Part shown: piece by piece, positions 50,826-60,119 of the stretch
Layout of the letters: each line of letters starts with the position of its first letter
Position numbering within the stretch: position 1 is the stretch's first letter
The notes under the pieces: model-generated
Seen by the model: only the letters and a program-made list of their open reading frames with translations
Database searches by the model: none
What the model was told of the DNA's origin: nothing
Assembly: GCF_009392895.1 (NCBI RefSeq)
Contig: NZ_CP045490.1
Coordinates: forward strand, 292,703-356,702
Reading direction: 5' to 3'
DNA: 64,000 nt
Origin: Natronorubrum aibiense
GTDB lineage: Archaea; Halobacteriota; Halobacteria; Halobacteriales; Natrialbaceae
Translations under genes and position numbers: made by a program

Positions 50826-51716
50826 ATGTCCCGCCAATCGGTACAGTGGTGTATCCACCAGTCGCGACATGGCCGTGAAGCGACGCTCGCACAGATCGTC
50901 GAGGCGATCGACCGAACAGCCCTCGAGACGAAGTCGGCGCTCGCCGACGACCTCGACCTCTCGGAACACTACGTCTCCGAACTCCTCCAAGAACTGAAAG
51001 GGCGCGACCTCGTCAAGAAGGCCTACGTCGTCGATCAGGAACGGCTCTTCGAGGAGGCGCCCGCCGTCTCGAGTCTCTACGGGACGGATACAACCGAGAA
51101 CGGGCAGATCATCCTCGAGTTACTCGAGGGGATCGAGCAGGTGACGAACGAGCAGTACGCCGCCGCTCGCGCGACGTTCGTCGGGGAGACCCCGGAGCGA
51201 ACTGCGGGGCAACTCGAGCCGCTGACGAACGAGCGGACGTCCGCGCTGCTCAACGAACTCAAGTCTTTTACCCTCTCGACGGAGTGGCCGGGAAACAGGG
51301 TGGCAGCCGAGTTCGCAACGATCGCCCGCAATCTCGAACTGGTCGGCGATAGAGCCTGTTTCGTCTCCGACGTGGTCGAAGACACGGCAGTCAACGCCAG
51401 CGGGGTTATCGAGGAGCGACTGCTCGAGGTGTTCGAGACCGGCGAACGGATCAACGAGTACGTCAGGGCGATCCTCTTCGACTGCGATCTCGACAGTATC
51501 GACAGCCTCTACGCCGCCGAGGAACGCGTCCACCGAAACATAAACGAACTGTTCGAGCTGGTGACCGCTTACGACACCGACGTCTACGGCTACCTGGTTT
51601 CGATCACGCGAGCGCTTGAGCGGGCGATCTACTACTGGGTCGACACCGCGGAAATCGCCGTCCAGTTACACGTCGGGATCGAACTCGAGCACCTGACGAT
51701 GGGAACGAGTGCGTAG
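50826..51716 (+). CDS. PhoU-domain protein with N-terminal helix-turn-helix
   Basis: This 296-residue protein starts with a winged-helix-like region ('TALETKSALADDLDLSEHYV' and 'LLQELKGRDLVKKAYVVD'), followed by PhoU-type helical bundles ('NLELVGDRACFVSDVVEDTA'). It has no AbrB domain, unlike its divergent neighbour. Start 50826 was chosen because the helix-turn-helix begins there. The frame is open to 50538, but that portion overlaps the divergent gene. The pair probably regulates the phosphonate genes that follow on the same strand. Confidence 0.85.
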   Translation: MSRQSVQWCIHQSRHGREATLAQIVEAIDRTALETKSALADDLDLSEHYVSELLQELKGRDLVKKAYVVDQERLFEEAPAVSSLYGTDTTENGQIILELLEGIEQVTNEQYAAARATFVGETPERTAGQLEPLTNERTSALLNELKSFTLSTEWPGNRVAAEFATIARNLELVGDRACFVSDVVEDTAVNASGVIEERLLEVFETGERINEYVRAILFDCDLDSIDSLYAAEERVHRNINELFELVTAYDTDVYGYLVSITRALERAIYYWVDTAEIAVQLHVGIELEHLTMGTSA

Positions 51717-51893
51717 CCGGCGAAAGCAGGGCGTGACCCCGCTGGCGGTTACCGCCGACTAGCCGAACAGGTCAGTACTAGTCCGGACTTGCAAAAACGG
51801 CTGGTGATCAACTCCTGCATCGGATTTTCGGGTTGTGACGATCCAGAGTCTACGCAGACAACGGTTATCCACTGTCTGTCCAACCCCAGACCG

Positions 51894-52919
51894 ATGGCAG
51901 ATATGACCACCGATGCATCCGAGGAATCGACTTCGAACCCGGAACCGAATACGAACGCCAGCCGACTGGGGCGTCGCCAGTTCATCACAGGCACTGCAGG
52001 CGCTGCGACACTGACCGGACTCGCCGGGTGTAGCGACGTACTCGGTTCGACGGGCGGAAACGGTGAGACTGTCACCATCCTCCTCACGCCCGATAACCCG
52101 ACCGACGTCGAGGAAGAGTATACGCCGATGAAAAACTATCTCGAGGGCGAGATCGACGGTCTCGCGGTCGATCTGCGGGTTCCAACCGATTACTCGGCCG
52201 TTCGGACGGCTCTCGAGAGCGAACAGGCCGAGATCGGCCTCGAAGACGTCGGTCTAATTTCGAAACCCGAGATCTTCGACGTCATGGGTACGGCGGTCAC
52301 CGGCGGAACGGCGTTTTATTTTTCGATGATGCTTACGCAACCGGATTCTGGCATTGAAAAGCGAACCGATCTGAAAGGGAAGAAAGTCGCGTTCGCCGAT
52401 AGACTCTCGACGAGTGGCTCTATTTTCGCGACCTACACCCTGATGGAAGCAGGTCTCGACATTGGTGAGGCACCGGACGGAGATCCCGTCGACTTCGAGG
52501 GCGAGTGGTCCAACCACGATCAGGCGCTCAAGGACCTGAAAAACGGACGAGCCGATGCCTGCTGTACCTGGAGCGGGAACGGCATGGAGTCGGTCGCCGC
52601 GGAAGACATCCCACAGGAGGTCAGAGAGGAAGACGCCTACGTCGACGAAGCGGGGACCGAAGAGCCGCTGGTAAAGCCAATCTGGTGGTCGTTCCCCATC
52701 CCGAAACAACCGTTCTACGCCCGAAAGAGCTGGGAATCAGATATGAAAGACACCATCGAAGAGGCCCTGCACAACGCCAACGAGCAAAAGATGGAGCCGT
52801 ACGTTCCCGACGACTACGAGGGCTCACTTCCGTTTACGACGCTCGAGGATACCGGCCTCGATCACTACGAACCAGTCATCGAGCGTCTCGATGCACTCGA
52901 TATCGAACTCGGTAACTGA
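51894..52919 (+). CDS. phnD: Phosphonate ABC transporter substrate-binding lipoprotein
   Basis: This 341-residue PhnD-type binding protein has a Tat signal (GRRQFITGTAG) and lipobox (GLAGC). The mature part has the family features 'LRVPTDYSAVRTALESEQAE' and 'KGKKVAFADRLSTSGSIF', and the acidic residues that bind the aminophosphonate amine. A weak TATA element (about 51864-51870) is correctly spaced for 51894; an ATG at 51903 is the alternative. It captures phosphonates outside the cell for the PhnC/PhnE transporter. Confidence 0.92.
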   Translation: MADMTTDASEESTSNPEPNTNASRLGRRQFITGTAGAATLTGLAGCSDVLGSTGGNGETVTILLTPDNPTDVEEEYTPMKNYLEGEIDGLAVDLRVPTDYSAVRTALESEQAEIGLEDVGLISKPEIFDVMGTAVTGGTAFYFSMMLTQPDSGIEKRTDLKGKKVAFADRLSTSGSIFATYTLMEAGLDIGEAPDGDPVDFEGEWSNHDQALKDLKNGRADACCTWSGNGMESVAAEDIPQEVREEDAYVDEAGTEEPLVKPIWWSFPIPKQPFYARKSWESDMKDTIEEALHNANEQKMEPYVPDDYEGSLPFTTLEDTGLDHYEPVIERLDALDIELGN

Positions 52920-52992
52920 ATCGCCAACCAGGGTTGCTGTCACCCTCACTTGAGACCACCGACGGGCAGCGACACTACCAGAGATCATTCAC

Positions 52993-53778
52993 ATGAGTAC
53001 GCTAACGATAGAAAATCTAACGAAACGGTACGGAGACGTGACCGCACTTGAGAACGTCTCGTTCGAGATCGAAGACGAGTTCGTCGTTTTGCTCGGCGAG
53101 TCCGGAGCGGGAAAATCGACGTTGCTTCGGTGTGTCAACGGGCTAACTGAGCCGACCGAGGGCTCGATCACCCTCGACGGGAACTCGGTACAGGACTGCG
53201 ATTCGAAGACGGGAATGGTATTTCAACAACACAACCTCGTCGAAGGACTCTCCGCGTACAACAACGCGTTGACGGGCGCGCTCGATCGGTCGACGACGAT
53301 TCGAAGTCTCTTCCAGTGGAACGACCGTGACGACAAACTTCGCGCACTCGAGGCGCTGGAGACCGTCGGACTCCTCGAGGAAGCTCACCAGCTGGTGTCC
53401 CAAATGAGCGGCGGCCAACAGCAACGCGTCGGGATCGCACGTGCACTGGTCCAGAACCCAACCCTACTGCTGGCGGACGAACCGGTCGCCAGTCTCGACC
53501 CCTCGAGTGCAGAGACCGTAATGGAGTATCTGAAACGTGCTGCGGACGTCCACGACGTGTCCGCGCTTGTCAGCCTCCATCAGGTCAACGTGGCCGCACA
53601 CTTCGGGGAACGATTTATTGGCCTCCGCGATGGTGGCCTGCTGTTCGACGTCAAACGGAGCGAACTTACGCCCGAACTGATCAACGACCTCTACGGAGAC
53701 GTCGAGACAGTCGGGCTCGCCGACCGATACGAGATGCAAGAGCCGGCTGTACAGATCGACCCCGAGGTGACGGTATGA
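52993..53778 (+). CDS. phnC: Phosphonate ABC transporter ATP-binding protein
   Basis: This 261-residue ATPase has Walker A GESGAGKST (residues 36-44), Q-loop, signature MSGGQQQRVGIARAL and Walker B LLLADEPVASLDP, with the switch His in 'ALVSLHQVN'. It matches PhnC in length and context. The gene begins 73 bp after phnD, and its stop overlaps phnE by 4 bp. Confidence 0.95.
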   Translation: MSTLTIENLTKRYGDVTALENVSFEIEDEFVVLLGESGAGKSTLLRCVNGLTEPTEGSITLDGNSVQDCDSKTGMVFQQHNLVEGLSAYNNALTGALDRSTTIRSLFQWNDRDDKLRALEALETVGLLEEAHQLVSQMSGGQQQRVGIARALVQNPTLLLADEPVASLDPSSAETVMEYLKRAADVHDVSALVSLHQVNVAAHFGERFIGLRDGGLLFDVKRSELTPELINDLYGDVETVGLADRYEMQEPAVQIDPEVTV

Positions 53779-54773
53779 GTTCGGATTCGGTTCCGCTCGG
53801 ACGGCGTCTTCGCAGGTATCTGGGGCTCGAGTCCTGTGGTGATCGCCCGGTGGAGCGCAAGTTGCAGGATCTCAAACGTCGAAAAACAATCCGTAGGCTC
53901 TGGCTGGTCGTCGGTGTCGTCGTCCTTTCGATCCTGATGTGGGTTTCGCTCCGGATGTCGGAGTTCTCGCTCGGCCAGCTCATCGAGTACTACCCGCAGT
54001 TCGTAGAAGCGCTCTATGGGTACTTCCCGCCGACGTCGTACTTCGGCATCCCCTTCATCGATCTGAGCGCGTACTGGGCGTTCATCGTCGGCGAGAACCT
54101 CTTCGGAGCGGCCGTGGTAACCGTCTCGATCGCGTTTGCTGGGACAGTTATCGGCCTGCCGGGTGCGCTCTTGTTGGGCGTCCTCGCGAGCGAGCGCGTG
54201 ATTCCCTACCCGTTCAACTTCCTGTTTCGCTCGATTATGGCGATGATTCGGGCCATTCCGGCTATCGTCTGGGCACTCATCTTCATCCCCCTCGGCGGGG
54301 TGTCGCCCTTTACCGGAACGCTCGCGATCGCTGTCGACACCGTCGGCTATCTCGGTCGACTCTTCACGGACGAACTCGAGGAGATCGAGGACGGGCCCAT
54401 CGAAGGGATCAGAAGTACGGGGGCGAACAAATCACAAGTCGTCTCCTTCGGAATGTTGAGTCAGGTGTTCCGCCAGTATCTGGCCTGGATCGCCTTCGAC
54501 TTCGAGCACAATGTCCGCGTGGCGATCACGCTGGGTGTCATCGGTGCGGGTGGGCTCGGGTTGATCCTGGAAATTCAGCGCCAGACGTTTAATTATACGA
54601 ATATGATGGCCTGTATCATCGTCATCGTCTTCGTGGCGGGTTCAGTCGAACTGCTCAGCCAGCGACTCCGCTCGTATCTCCGCGAGGATGACGACGTCGA
54701 ACAGATCGGACTCCTCGAGGCGTTCCGAACGGCACCCCGGAAGATCGTCGAGTCGACGACGAACCGACGGTGA
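53775..54773 (+). CDS. phnE: Phosphonate ABC transporter permease
   Basis: This 332-residue permease has a polar N-terminus of about 45 residues and six helices. The PhnE motif region 'GPIEGIRSTGANKSQVVSFG' serves as the coupling loop. It probably forms a homodimer with PhnC. Its 3' end lies 4 bp before the acyltransferase start. Confidence 0.94.
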   Translation: MSSDSVPLGRRLRRYLGLESCGDRPVERKLQDLKRRKTIRRLWLVVGVVVLSILMWVSLRMSEFSLGQLIEYYPQFVEALYGYFPPTSYFGIPFIDLSAYWAFIVGENLFGAAVVTVSIAFAGTVIGLPGALLLGVLASERVIPYPFNFLFRSIMAMIRAIPAIVWALIFIPLGGVSPFTGTLAIAVDTVGYLGRLFTDELEEIEDGPIEGIRSTGANKSQVVSFGMLSQVFRQYLAWIAFDFEHNVRVAITLGVIGAGGLGLILEIQRQTFNYTNMMACIIVIVFVAGSVELLSQRLRSYLREDDDVEQIGLLEAFRTAPRKIVESTTNRR

Positions 54774-54777
54774 TCAC

Positions 54778-55476
54778 ATGACTGCACCAAAATTCGACCA
54801 ACGTGACAATCGGTACAAAGTCGACGCCCACGGCGGTCCACGGGTTCACGAACTCTCAGCCCAGCCGACGCTCCACGAACCGGTTACCATCACCGACAGC
54901 ACGCTTGGCCAGTGGACGGAAATTCGCCCACACACGCGAGTCAACGTCTCCGACATCGGCGACTACACGTACCTTATGGAGCGCGTACAGCTCGATTACA
55001 CCACGATTGGCAGATTCGGCAACGTCGCTTCGGACGTTCGTCTCGGTCCGACGAACCACCCGATCGACCGACCGACGGCCCACCACTTCACGTACCGAGC
55101 GTCGATGTACGACCTCGGACAGGATGACGACGCGATCTTCGAGTGGCGAGCAGACCAGCCGGTCGAGATCGGACACGATGTCTGGATCGGTCACAGCGCG
55201 ACGGTCCTTCCGGGAACGACCATCGGTAACGGAGCAGTCGTCGCTGCCGGCGCGGTCGTCGTCGACGACGTCCCTCCGTACACCATCGTTGCCGGTGTCC
55301 CCGCCAAACCAGTCCGCCGGCGCTTCCCCGAGAACGTCGCCGCCCGCCTCGAGGCCACGGAGTGGTGGCAGTGGGACCACGAGACGCTCGCCGCCCGCCT
55401 CGAGGACTTCCGCGACCTCGAAACCTTCCTTTCGAAGTACGCCCCCGACGATGCCGACGCGTTGGAGACCGACTGA
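54778..55476 (+). CDS. Phosphonate-associated hexapeptide-repeat acyltransferase
   Basis: This 232-residue left-handed beta-helix protein has hexapeptide repeats ('IGHDVWIGHSATVLPGTTIG' and 'VVAAGAVVVDDVPPYTIVAG') and an active-site region 'GPTNHPIDRPTAHHFTYR' typical of xenobiotic/chloramphenicol-type acetyltransferases. Members of this subgroup sit in C-P lyase operons and may acetylate aminophosphonates before cleavage, comparable to PhnO. The start lies just after phnE, although the frame is open further upstream. Confidence 0.88.
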   Translation: MTAPKFDQRDNRYKVDAHGGPRVHELSAQPTLHEPVTITDSTLGQWTEIRPHTRVNVSDIGDYTYLMERVQLDYTTIGRFGNVASDVRLGPTNHPIDRPTAHHFTYRASMYDLGQDDDAIFEWRADQPVEIGHDVWIGHSATVLPGTTIGNGAVVAAGAVVVDDVPPYTIVAGVPAKPVRRRFPENVAARLEATEWWQWDHETLAARLEDFRDLETFLSKYAPDDADALETD

Positions 55477-55479
55477 TCC

Positions 55480-56703
55480 GTGAGCGTCGAATGTGTGGAT
55501 GAGGGCGGTCACCAGCAGACGCGTGAACGCCGCCGCGTGCTGGTGGTGACGTCGACCGCGCTATTTCTGTCTGTTCTGATCTGGTTTAACTATTCGGCCG
55601 TCCTCCCGCAGGTCGTCGACGCGTGGGGACTGAGCGGGATGCAGGCTGGACTCGTTTTCGGCGCCTTTCAAGTTGGCTACCTCGTGGCGATTGTCCCTGC
55701 CGGGTGGCTCGCCGATCGGTACTCCCCGCGGTGGGTAATCGCGGTCGGTGCAACTGGCACCGCAGTGCCGAGTCTCGCCTTCGCCGTGTTCGCCGACGGC
55801 GTGTTCCTTGCAACGGTGTTGCGGTTTTGCTCGGGGCTGTTCGTGGCGGGCGTCTACGTTCCGGGGATGCGCTTTCTCAGCGACTGGTTTCCGGAACGTA
55901 TCCGTGGTCGTGCCCTCGGAATATACATCGGCACGTTCGAACTCGGGAGCGGCCTCTCGTTCGTGTTCGCCACGGCAGCCCTCGAGGTAATGAACTGGCG
56001 GCTTGCGATTGCCGCGACGAGTGTCGGAGCGCTGTTCGTCGCCCCACTCGTCCTCGCCTCGACACGCGATGCACCGGATCGTACTCACGATCACCGGACT
56101 GGCTTCGACTGGGCGCTCCTCCGCAATCGGACGTATCTCGCCGCGATCGGCATCTACGCGTGGCACAACTGGGAACTGTTCGGGGTCCGAAGCTGGTTGC
56201 TCGCGTTTCTCGTCGCAACGCCGGCGTTTGTGGTCAGCGACTCGACGCTCGGTCCCGGTCTGGTCGTCGGCGCAATGATTATCGCCGGCGGCGTCGGAAA
56301 CGTCGCAGGAGGGTGGTTCAGCGACCGAATCGGTCGGCCGCAGATCCTCGCAATCGGATTGGGTTCGAGTACCGTTTTGAGTGCTGTGTTCGGCCTGCTC
56401 GACAACTTGCCGACGGCGGTGCTCGTAGCTGTCACGCTCGTGTACGGGCTTGTTCTCGCGCTCGACAGTGCGCCGACCTCGACGCTCGTGACCGAAGTCG
56501 TCCCCGACGAGGCAGTCGGCTCGGCGCTCTCGGTCCAGTCGCTCGTGGGGTTTTCGACGACGATCGTCTCGCCTGTCGTCTTCGGGCTCGCGCTCGACCG
56601 AGGCGGCTACGCTATCGCCTTTCCGACCCTCGCCCTCGGTGCGCTCTTCGGACTGGCATTCGTCGGCATACTCTCGTGGGATGTGAGCCAGCAGAGCGAT
56701 TAA
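55480..56703 (+). CDS. MFS transporter in the phosphonate cluster
   Basis: This 407-residue major facilitator has twelve hydrophobic segments and the helix 2-3 motif 'GWLADRYSPRWVI'. The GTG at 55480 is the only suitable start, since the previous gene stops at 55476 and no in-frame ATG lies near the first helix. Its place inside the operon suggests transport of a phosphonate, a phosphonate-derived product or an acetylated compound (inference). Confidence 0.85.
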   Translation: MSVECVDEGGHQQTRERRRVLVVTSTALFLSVLIWFNYSAVLPQVVDAWGLSGMQAGLVFGAFQVGYLVAIVPAGWLADRYSPRWVIAVGATGTAVPSLAFAVFADGVFLATVLRFCSGLFVAGVYVPGMRFLSDWFPERIRGRALGIYIGTFELGSGLSFVFATAALEVMNWRLAIAATSVGALFVAPLVLASTRDAPDRTHDHRTGFDWALLRNRTYLAAIGIYAWHNWELFGVRSWLLAFLVATPAFVVSDSTLGPGLVVGAMIIAGGVGNVAGGWFSDRIGRPQILAIGLGSSTVLSAVFGLLDNLPTAVLVAVTLVYGLVLALDSAPTSTLVTEVVPDEAVGSALSVQSLVGFSTTIVSPVVFGLALDRGGYAIAFPTLALGALFGLAFVGILSWDVSQQSD

Positions 56704-56978
56704 TCACCTCCCACGCCATTCCCCACCAGTATCAGCCAGTCGCAAACTCGAGCGACCACGCTACAGTTTCGTCCTTCCGTAGGAGACCACACATCCCATG
56801 ACTCGAGTCGTCCTGAGCCAACGACATCTAACGTGCGTGTGATGCCGACCGAGATGTACCGTCCGGACCAGTCCAGACGCCAGTCACGAAAGCGGTGATT
56901 CTTCCCCGTCCCGTCCGAGCGCACGGAGAGTACCCAGCGAACGCTTAACCGGGAAATACGGGTTGACCCACTCGAAAC

Positions 56979-57422
56979 ATGACTTCCGTACACGATCGGT
57001 CGGATCGATTCGAGATGATCGCCCTCGCTGACGGGGAGACCCTCGCTGGGTTCGCCGATGAGGTGCTGGCGGCGGGTCCGGACCTCGAGCTCTTGCAAGC
57101 GCCGACCCCACAGCTCGTGATGCAACGCGTCATCGAGCCGGTCGAGAATCGGCCGTTCAACCTCGGCGAGGTGCTCGTCACCGTCGCAGAGGTCGACCTC
57201 GAAGGCGCACGCGGGTTCGCGATGGTCCCCGGAAAAAACGAACGGATCGCACTCGCAGGGGCGATTGTCGACGCCGCCGTCGCCGGCGGTCACGCACTGA
57301 CCGCGGAGATCGAGAACGCACTTGAGGCGGCTGTGGCGAACCGAGACGAGGAGCGAGCCCGCGCGTGGGCGACGAGTCGGGAGACGACCGTCGAGTTCGA
57401 GTCGATGGAGGACGAGCTATGA
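56979..57422 (+). CDS. phnG: C-P lyase subunit PhnG
   Basis: This 147-residue PhnG homologue has the segments 'VTVAEVDLEGARGFAMVPGK' and 'ERIALAGAIVDAAVAGGH', which match the family. PhnG is a small subunit of the PhnGHIJ core that, with PhnI, couples phosphonate to ATP-derived ribose. Its stop overlaps phnH by 4 bp. A 275-bp gap upstream separates it from the transporter genes and contains only a weak promoter-like GCTTAACC (about 56943-56950). Confidence 0.9.
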   Translation: MTSVHDRSDRFEMIALADGETLAGFADEVLAAGPDLELLQAPTPQLVMQRVIEPVENRPFNLGEVLVTVAEVDLEGARGFAMVPGKNERIALAGAIVDAAVAGGHALTAEIENALEAAVANRDEERARAWATSRETTVEFESMEDEL

Positions 57423-57973
57423 GAGCGCTCGGCATCGATCCCGTTCGGGACACCCAACAGATCTTCCGTGCGCTTCTGGACGCGATGGCGCGACCGGGAA
57501 CGATCGAGCGAACGCCGACGACGCCGGCCGACCACGCCGTGCTCGCGACGCTCGTCGACCACGAAGTGAGCCTCCACACCGAGGACGACGCAGTCTGTGA
57601 AGCCTTCGCCGGTGCTGGTCGGCTCGTCGAAGCGGCCCTCCCCGATGCCGACGTCGTTCACATCGCCGGATCGACTGACGGCCGCGTCCGTGAGGCCCAG
57701 CACGGATCGCTCAAGGAGCCGAGCGACGGGGCGACCGTCGTCTACCGCGTCGACTCGATCGAGACCGAGCCCACGGCCGACGACGTGGCCGTCACGGTCT
57801 CCGGACCGGGCGTTCCCGGAACCCGAACGTTTGCGATCGGCGGCCTTCCAGCGGCGGAACTCGAGGCGATCGCCGACGCCCAGCGGGCGTTCCCCCGCGG
57901 GATCGACGTCGTGTTGACGACTGAGGATCGCCTCGCTGCGCTTCCGCGATCGATCGATCTGGAGGTGGCCTAG
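57419..57973 (+). CDS. phnH: C-P lyase subunit PhnH
   Basis: This 184-residue protein contains the conserved 'TQQIFRALLDAMARPGTIE', the family N-terminus, and 'GPGVPGTRTFAIGGLP' near the end. PhnH is a structural subunit of the C-P lyase core complex. I chose the ATG at 57419, overlapping the phnG stop; the frame is open to 57365. The next gene starts directly after its stop. Confidence 0.92.
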   Translation: MRALGIDPVRDTQQIFRALLDAMARPGTIERTPTTPADHAVLATLVDHEVSLHTEDDAVCEAFAGAGRLVEAALPDADVVHIAGSTDGRVREAQHGSLKEPSDGATVVYRVDSIETEPTADDVAVTVSGPGVPGTRTFAIGGLPAAELEAIADAQRAFPRGIDVVLTTEDRLAALPRSIDLEVA

Positions 57974-59137
57974 ATGGGGTACGTTGCGGTCAAAGCCGGC
58001 GAAGAAGTCATCCGGCGGGCAGAGGAACTGTTCGAGAGTCGGCGCGTCGACGGCGAGACGGACCCGCTCTCGGTCGACCAACTGGACGAACAGCTCTCGC
58101 GGGTGATCGACCAGGTGATGAGCGAGGCCGGCCTGTACGCGCCCCGCCTCGCCGCCCTCGCGGTCAAGCAGGCACAGGGCGACACCGTCGAGGCGGCGTT
58201 TCTCCTGCGGGCGTATCGGTCGACGCTCGAGCGCTGGGACGGCAGCGTGCCGACAGCGACCAACACGATGGTCGCGACCCGGCGGGTGTCGCCGGCGTAC
58301 AAGGACGTACCGGGCGGACAGATTCTCGGTGCGACGAAAGACTACACCCAGCGATTGCTCGACTTTGGCCTCCTCGAGGACGACGGCGACGACCCCACCG
58401 AGGCGTGGGAGCTCTCCGAGGAGGAGCCACAGACTCTGCGCAACGTGATGGATATCCTCCGCGAGGAGGGACTGGTCGCCGAGGCCGACGGCAGCGAGGA
58501 GACCGTTGCTGCCGGGAACGCGCCCGAAGCTGAGGCGGAGGCGGAAACAGGGAAAGCGGATGACGAACCATACGACACGACCCGCCAGCCGGTTACGTTC
58601 CCGCTACCCCGATCGGGCGTTCTCCAGGAACTCGCCCGCGGGGAAACCGGCGCGGTGACGGCACTCTCCTACACCGCGTTGCGGGGCTACGGACAGGTCC
58701 ATCCGACACTCGCCGAGGTTCGTACCGGCGAACTCCCCGTCGTCGTCGAACACCCATACACTGGCGACGAGGTGACAGTCACGACCACGCGCGTAACCGA
58801 GAGCGAGGCCGTCGTCCCCGTCTACGCCAAACGCGACGATCCGCAGTTCGCCTTCGGCTACGGGCTGGTCTACGGCCGCAACGAACGCAAGGCCATCGGC
58901 ATGACGATCCTCGACGCCTCGATCCAACTCGGCGGCGACGAACCCGCCGAAGACGGCGAATTCGTCCTCGATGCGATCGACGGCATCGACTCCTTTGGCT
59001 TCATCGAACACCTCAAACTCCCACACTACGTGACCTTCCAGAGCATCCTCGATCGCATCCGGGCGATCAGAACGAATCGGGGTACCGCCGACTCGAGTAA
59101 CGCAGCCGAGACACCGGAGGTGAGCGCCGATGACTGA
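57974..59137 (+). CDS. phnI: C-P lyase subunit PhnI
   Basis: This 387-residue protein has the PhnI N-terminus 'MGYVAVKAGEEVIRRAEEL', the nucleosidase-like core and, near the C-terminus, 'IDSFGFIEHLKLPHYVTFQS'. PhnI exchanges the adenine of ATP for the phosphonate in the first committed step. A low-complexity, Glu/Ala-rich insertion of about 25 residues lies around residues 175-200 and is probably a surface loop. It overlaps phnJ by 8 bp. Confidence 0.95.
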   Translation: MGYVAVKAGEEVIRRAEELFESRRVDGETDPLSVDQLDEQLSRVIDQVMSEAGLYAPRLAALAVKQAQGDTVEAAFLLRAYRSTLERWDGSVPTATNTMVATRRVSPAYKDVPGGQILGATKDYTQRLLDFGLLEDDGDDPTEAWELSEEEPQTLRNVMDILREEGLVAEADGSEETVAAGNAPEAEAEAETGKADDEPYDTTRQPVTFPLPRSGVLQELARGETGAVTALSYTALRGYGQVHPTLAEVRTGELPVVVEHPYTGDEVTVTTTRVTESEAVVPVYAKRDDPQFAFGYGLVYGRNERKAIGMTILDASIQLGGDEPAEDGEFVLDAIDGIDSFGFIEHLKLPHYVTFQSILDRIRAIRTNRGTADSSNAAETPEVSADD

Positions 59138-60119
59138 CGCCGACGCCGGTTCCGCAGTCAACGCGGAGTCGCTCGACGATGCGCTGTCGGCCGTAGAATC
59201 GGCCGGACTCGAGGGTTACAACTACGCCTACCTCGACGAGCACACCAAACGCGAAGTCCGCCGCGGCATCCTCGAGGCGGTCGCGATTCCGGGGCATCAA
59301 GTTCCGTTCGCGTCACGGGCGATGCCCCTCGCCAGGGGATGGGGGACCGGCGGCATTCAGGTCTCGTTGTCGCTGCTGGGCCCCGAGGACACGTTCAAAG
59401 TCATCGATCAGGGCAGCGACGAGAGCGTCAACGCCGCGAACATCCGCCGACTCGCGGAGACGACCGCTGACGTCGGGACGACGACGGATACGACCGACGC
59501 GTCGGTAATCCAGACCCGCCACCGGATTCCCGAAGAAGTCATGACCGACGAGCAGCTTCTCGTCTTGCAGGTCCCACAGACCGATCCGCTCCGACGGGTT
59601 GACGGCAGCGACGACCGCAACCGGACGCGCCACGCCCACAAAAACTACGGGAAGATGTGGGTGGCGCTGTACGAGAACGTCGTGGAGTGGGACGAGATCC
59701 AGATCTCGGCGCGCTACCCGGTGATGGTCAACGATCGCTACCTCATGGATCCCTCGCCGATCCCGCGCTGGGACGTCCCGAAACTCGATAACGCCGACAC
59801 GCTCTACTTGCTCGCGGCCGGCCGCGAAGCGCGCATCTACGCGGTGCCACCCCACACCGATGTCGAACCGCTCGCGTTCGAAGACCGGCCGTTCCAGGTC
59901 GAACGCTTCGAGGGAGCCTGCAACGTCTGTGGCAGCGAGGACACCTTTCTGACGGAACTCGAGACCGACGACGGCGAGCACGTCGCCGTCTGCAACGACA
60001 CCAGTTTCTGTGCGAAACGCGTCACCGACCCGGACCTGCCGAAAGACCACCACCTCGAGGCCGAGGGCGTCGCCTGGGGACCGGGAACAGAAGCGCTCGA
60101 TGGGGGTGACGACGAATGA
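59130..60119 (+). CDS. phnJ: C-P lyase catalytic subunit PhnJ (radical SAM)
   Basis: This 329-residue PhnJ is the radical SAM enzyme that breaks the carbon-phosphorus bond. The conserved blocks 'RRGILEAVAIPGHQVPFASR', 'GWGTGGIQ', 'VIDQGSD', 'IQTRHRIPE' and 'MDPSPIP' are present. The Fe-S/catalytic Cys cluster is Cys264, 267, 288 and 294 (C-x2-C-x20-C-x5-C; the bacterial spacing is x2, x21, x5). It has an N-terminal extension of about 25 residues compared with E. coli PhnJ, possibly a start-site question, since a GTG or ATG nearer the core is not obvious. The 3' end overlaps phnK by 4 bp. Confidence 0.96.
   Translation: MTDADAGSAVNAESLDDALSAVESAGLEGYNYAYLDEHTKREVRRGILEAVAIPGHQVPFASRAMPLARGWGTGGIQVSLSLLGPEDTFKVIDQGSDESVNAANIRRLAETTADVGTTTDTTDASVIQTRHRIPEEVMTDEQLLVLQVPQTDPLRRVDGSDDRNRTRHAHKNYGKMWVALYENVVEWDEIQISARYPVMVNDRYLMDPSPIPRWDVPKLDNADTLYLLAAGREARIYAVPPHTDVEPLAFEDRPFQVERFEGACNVCGSEDTFLTELETDDGEHVAVCNDTSFCAKRVTDPDLPKDHHLEAEGVAWGPGTEALDGGDDE

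Noticed and set aside
51789..51893. Longer N-terminus of PhnD from 51789.
   Set aside because: It would place 35 residues with two Cys before the Tat signal. The weak TATA element and signal position favour 51894.
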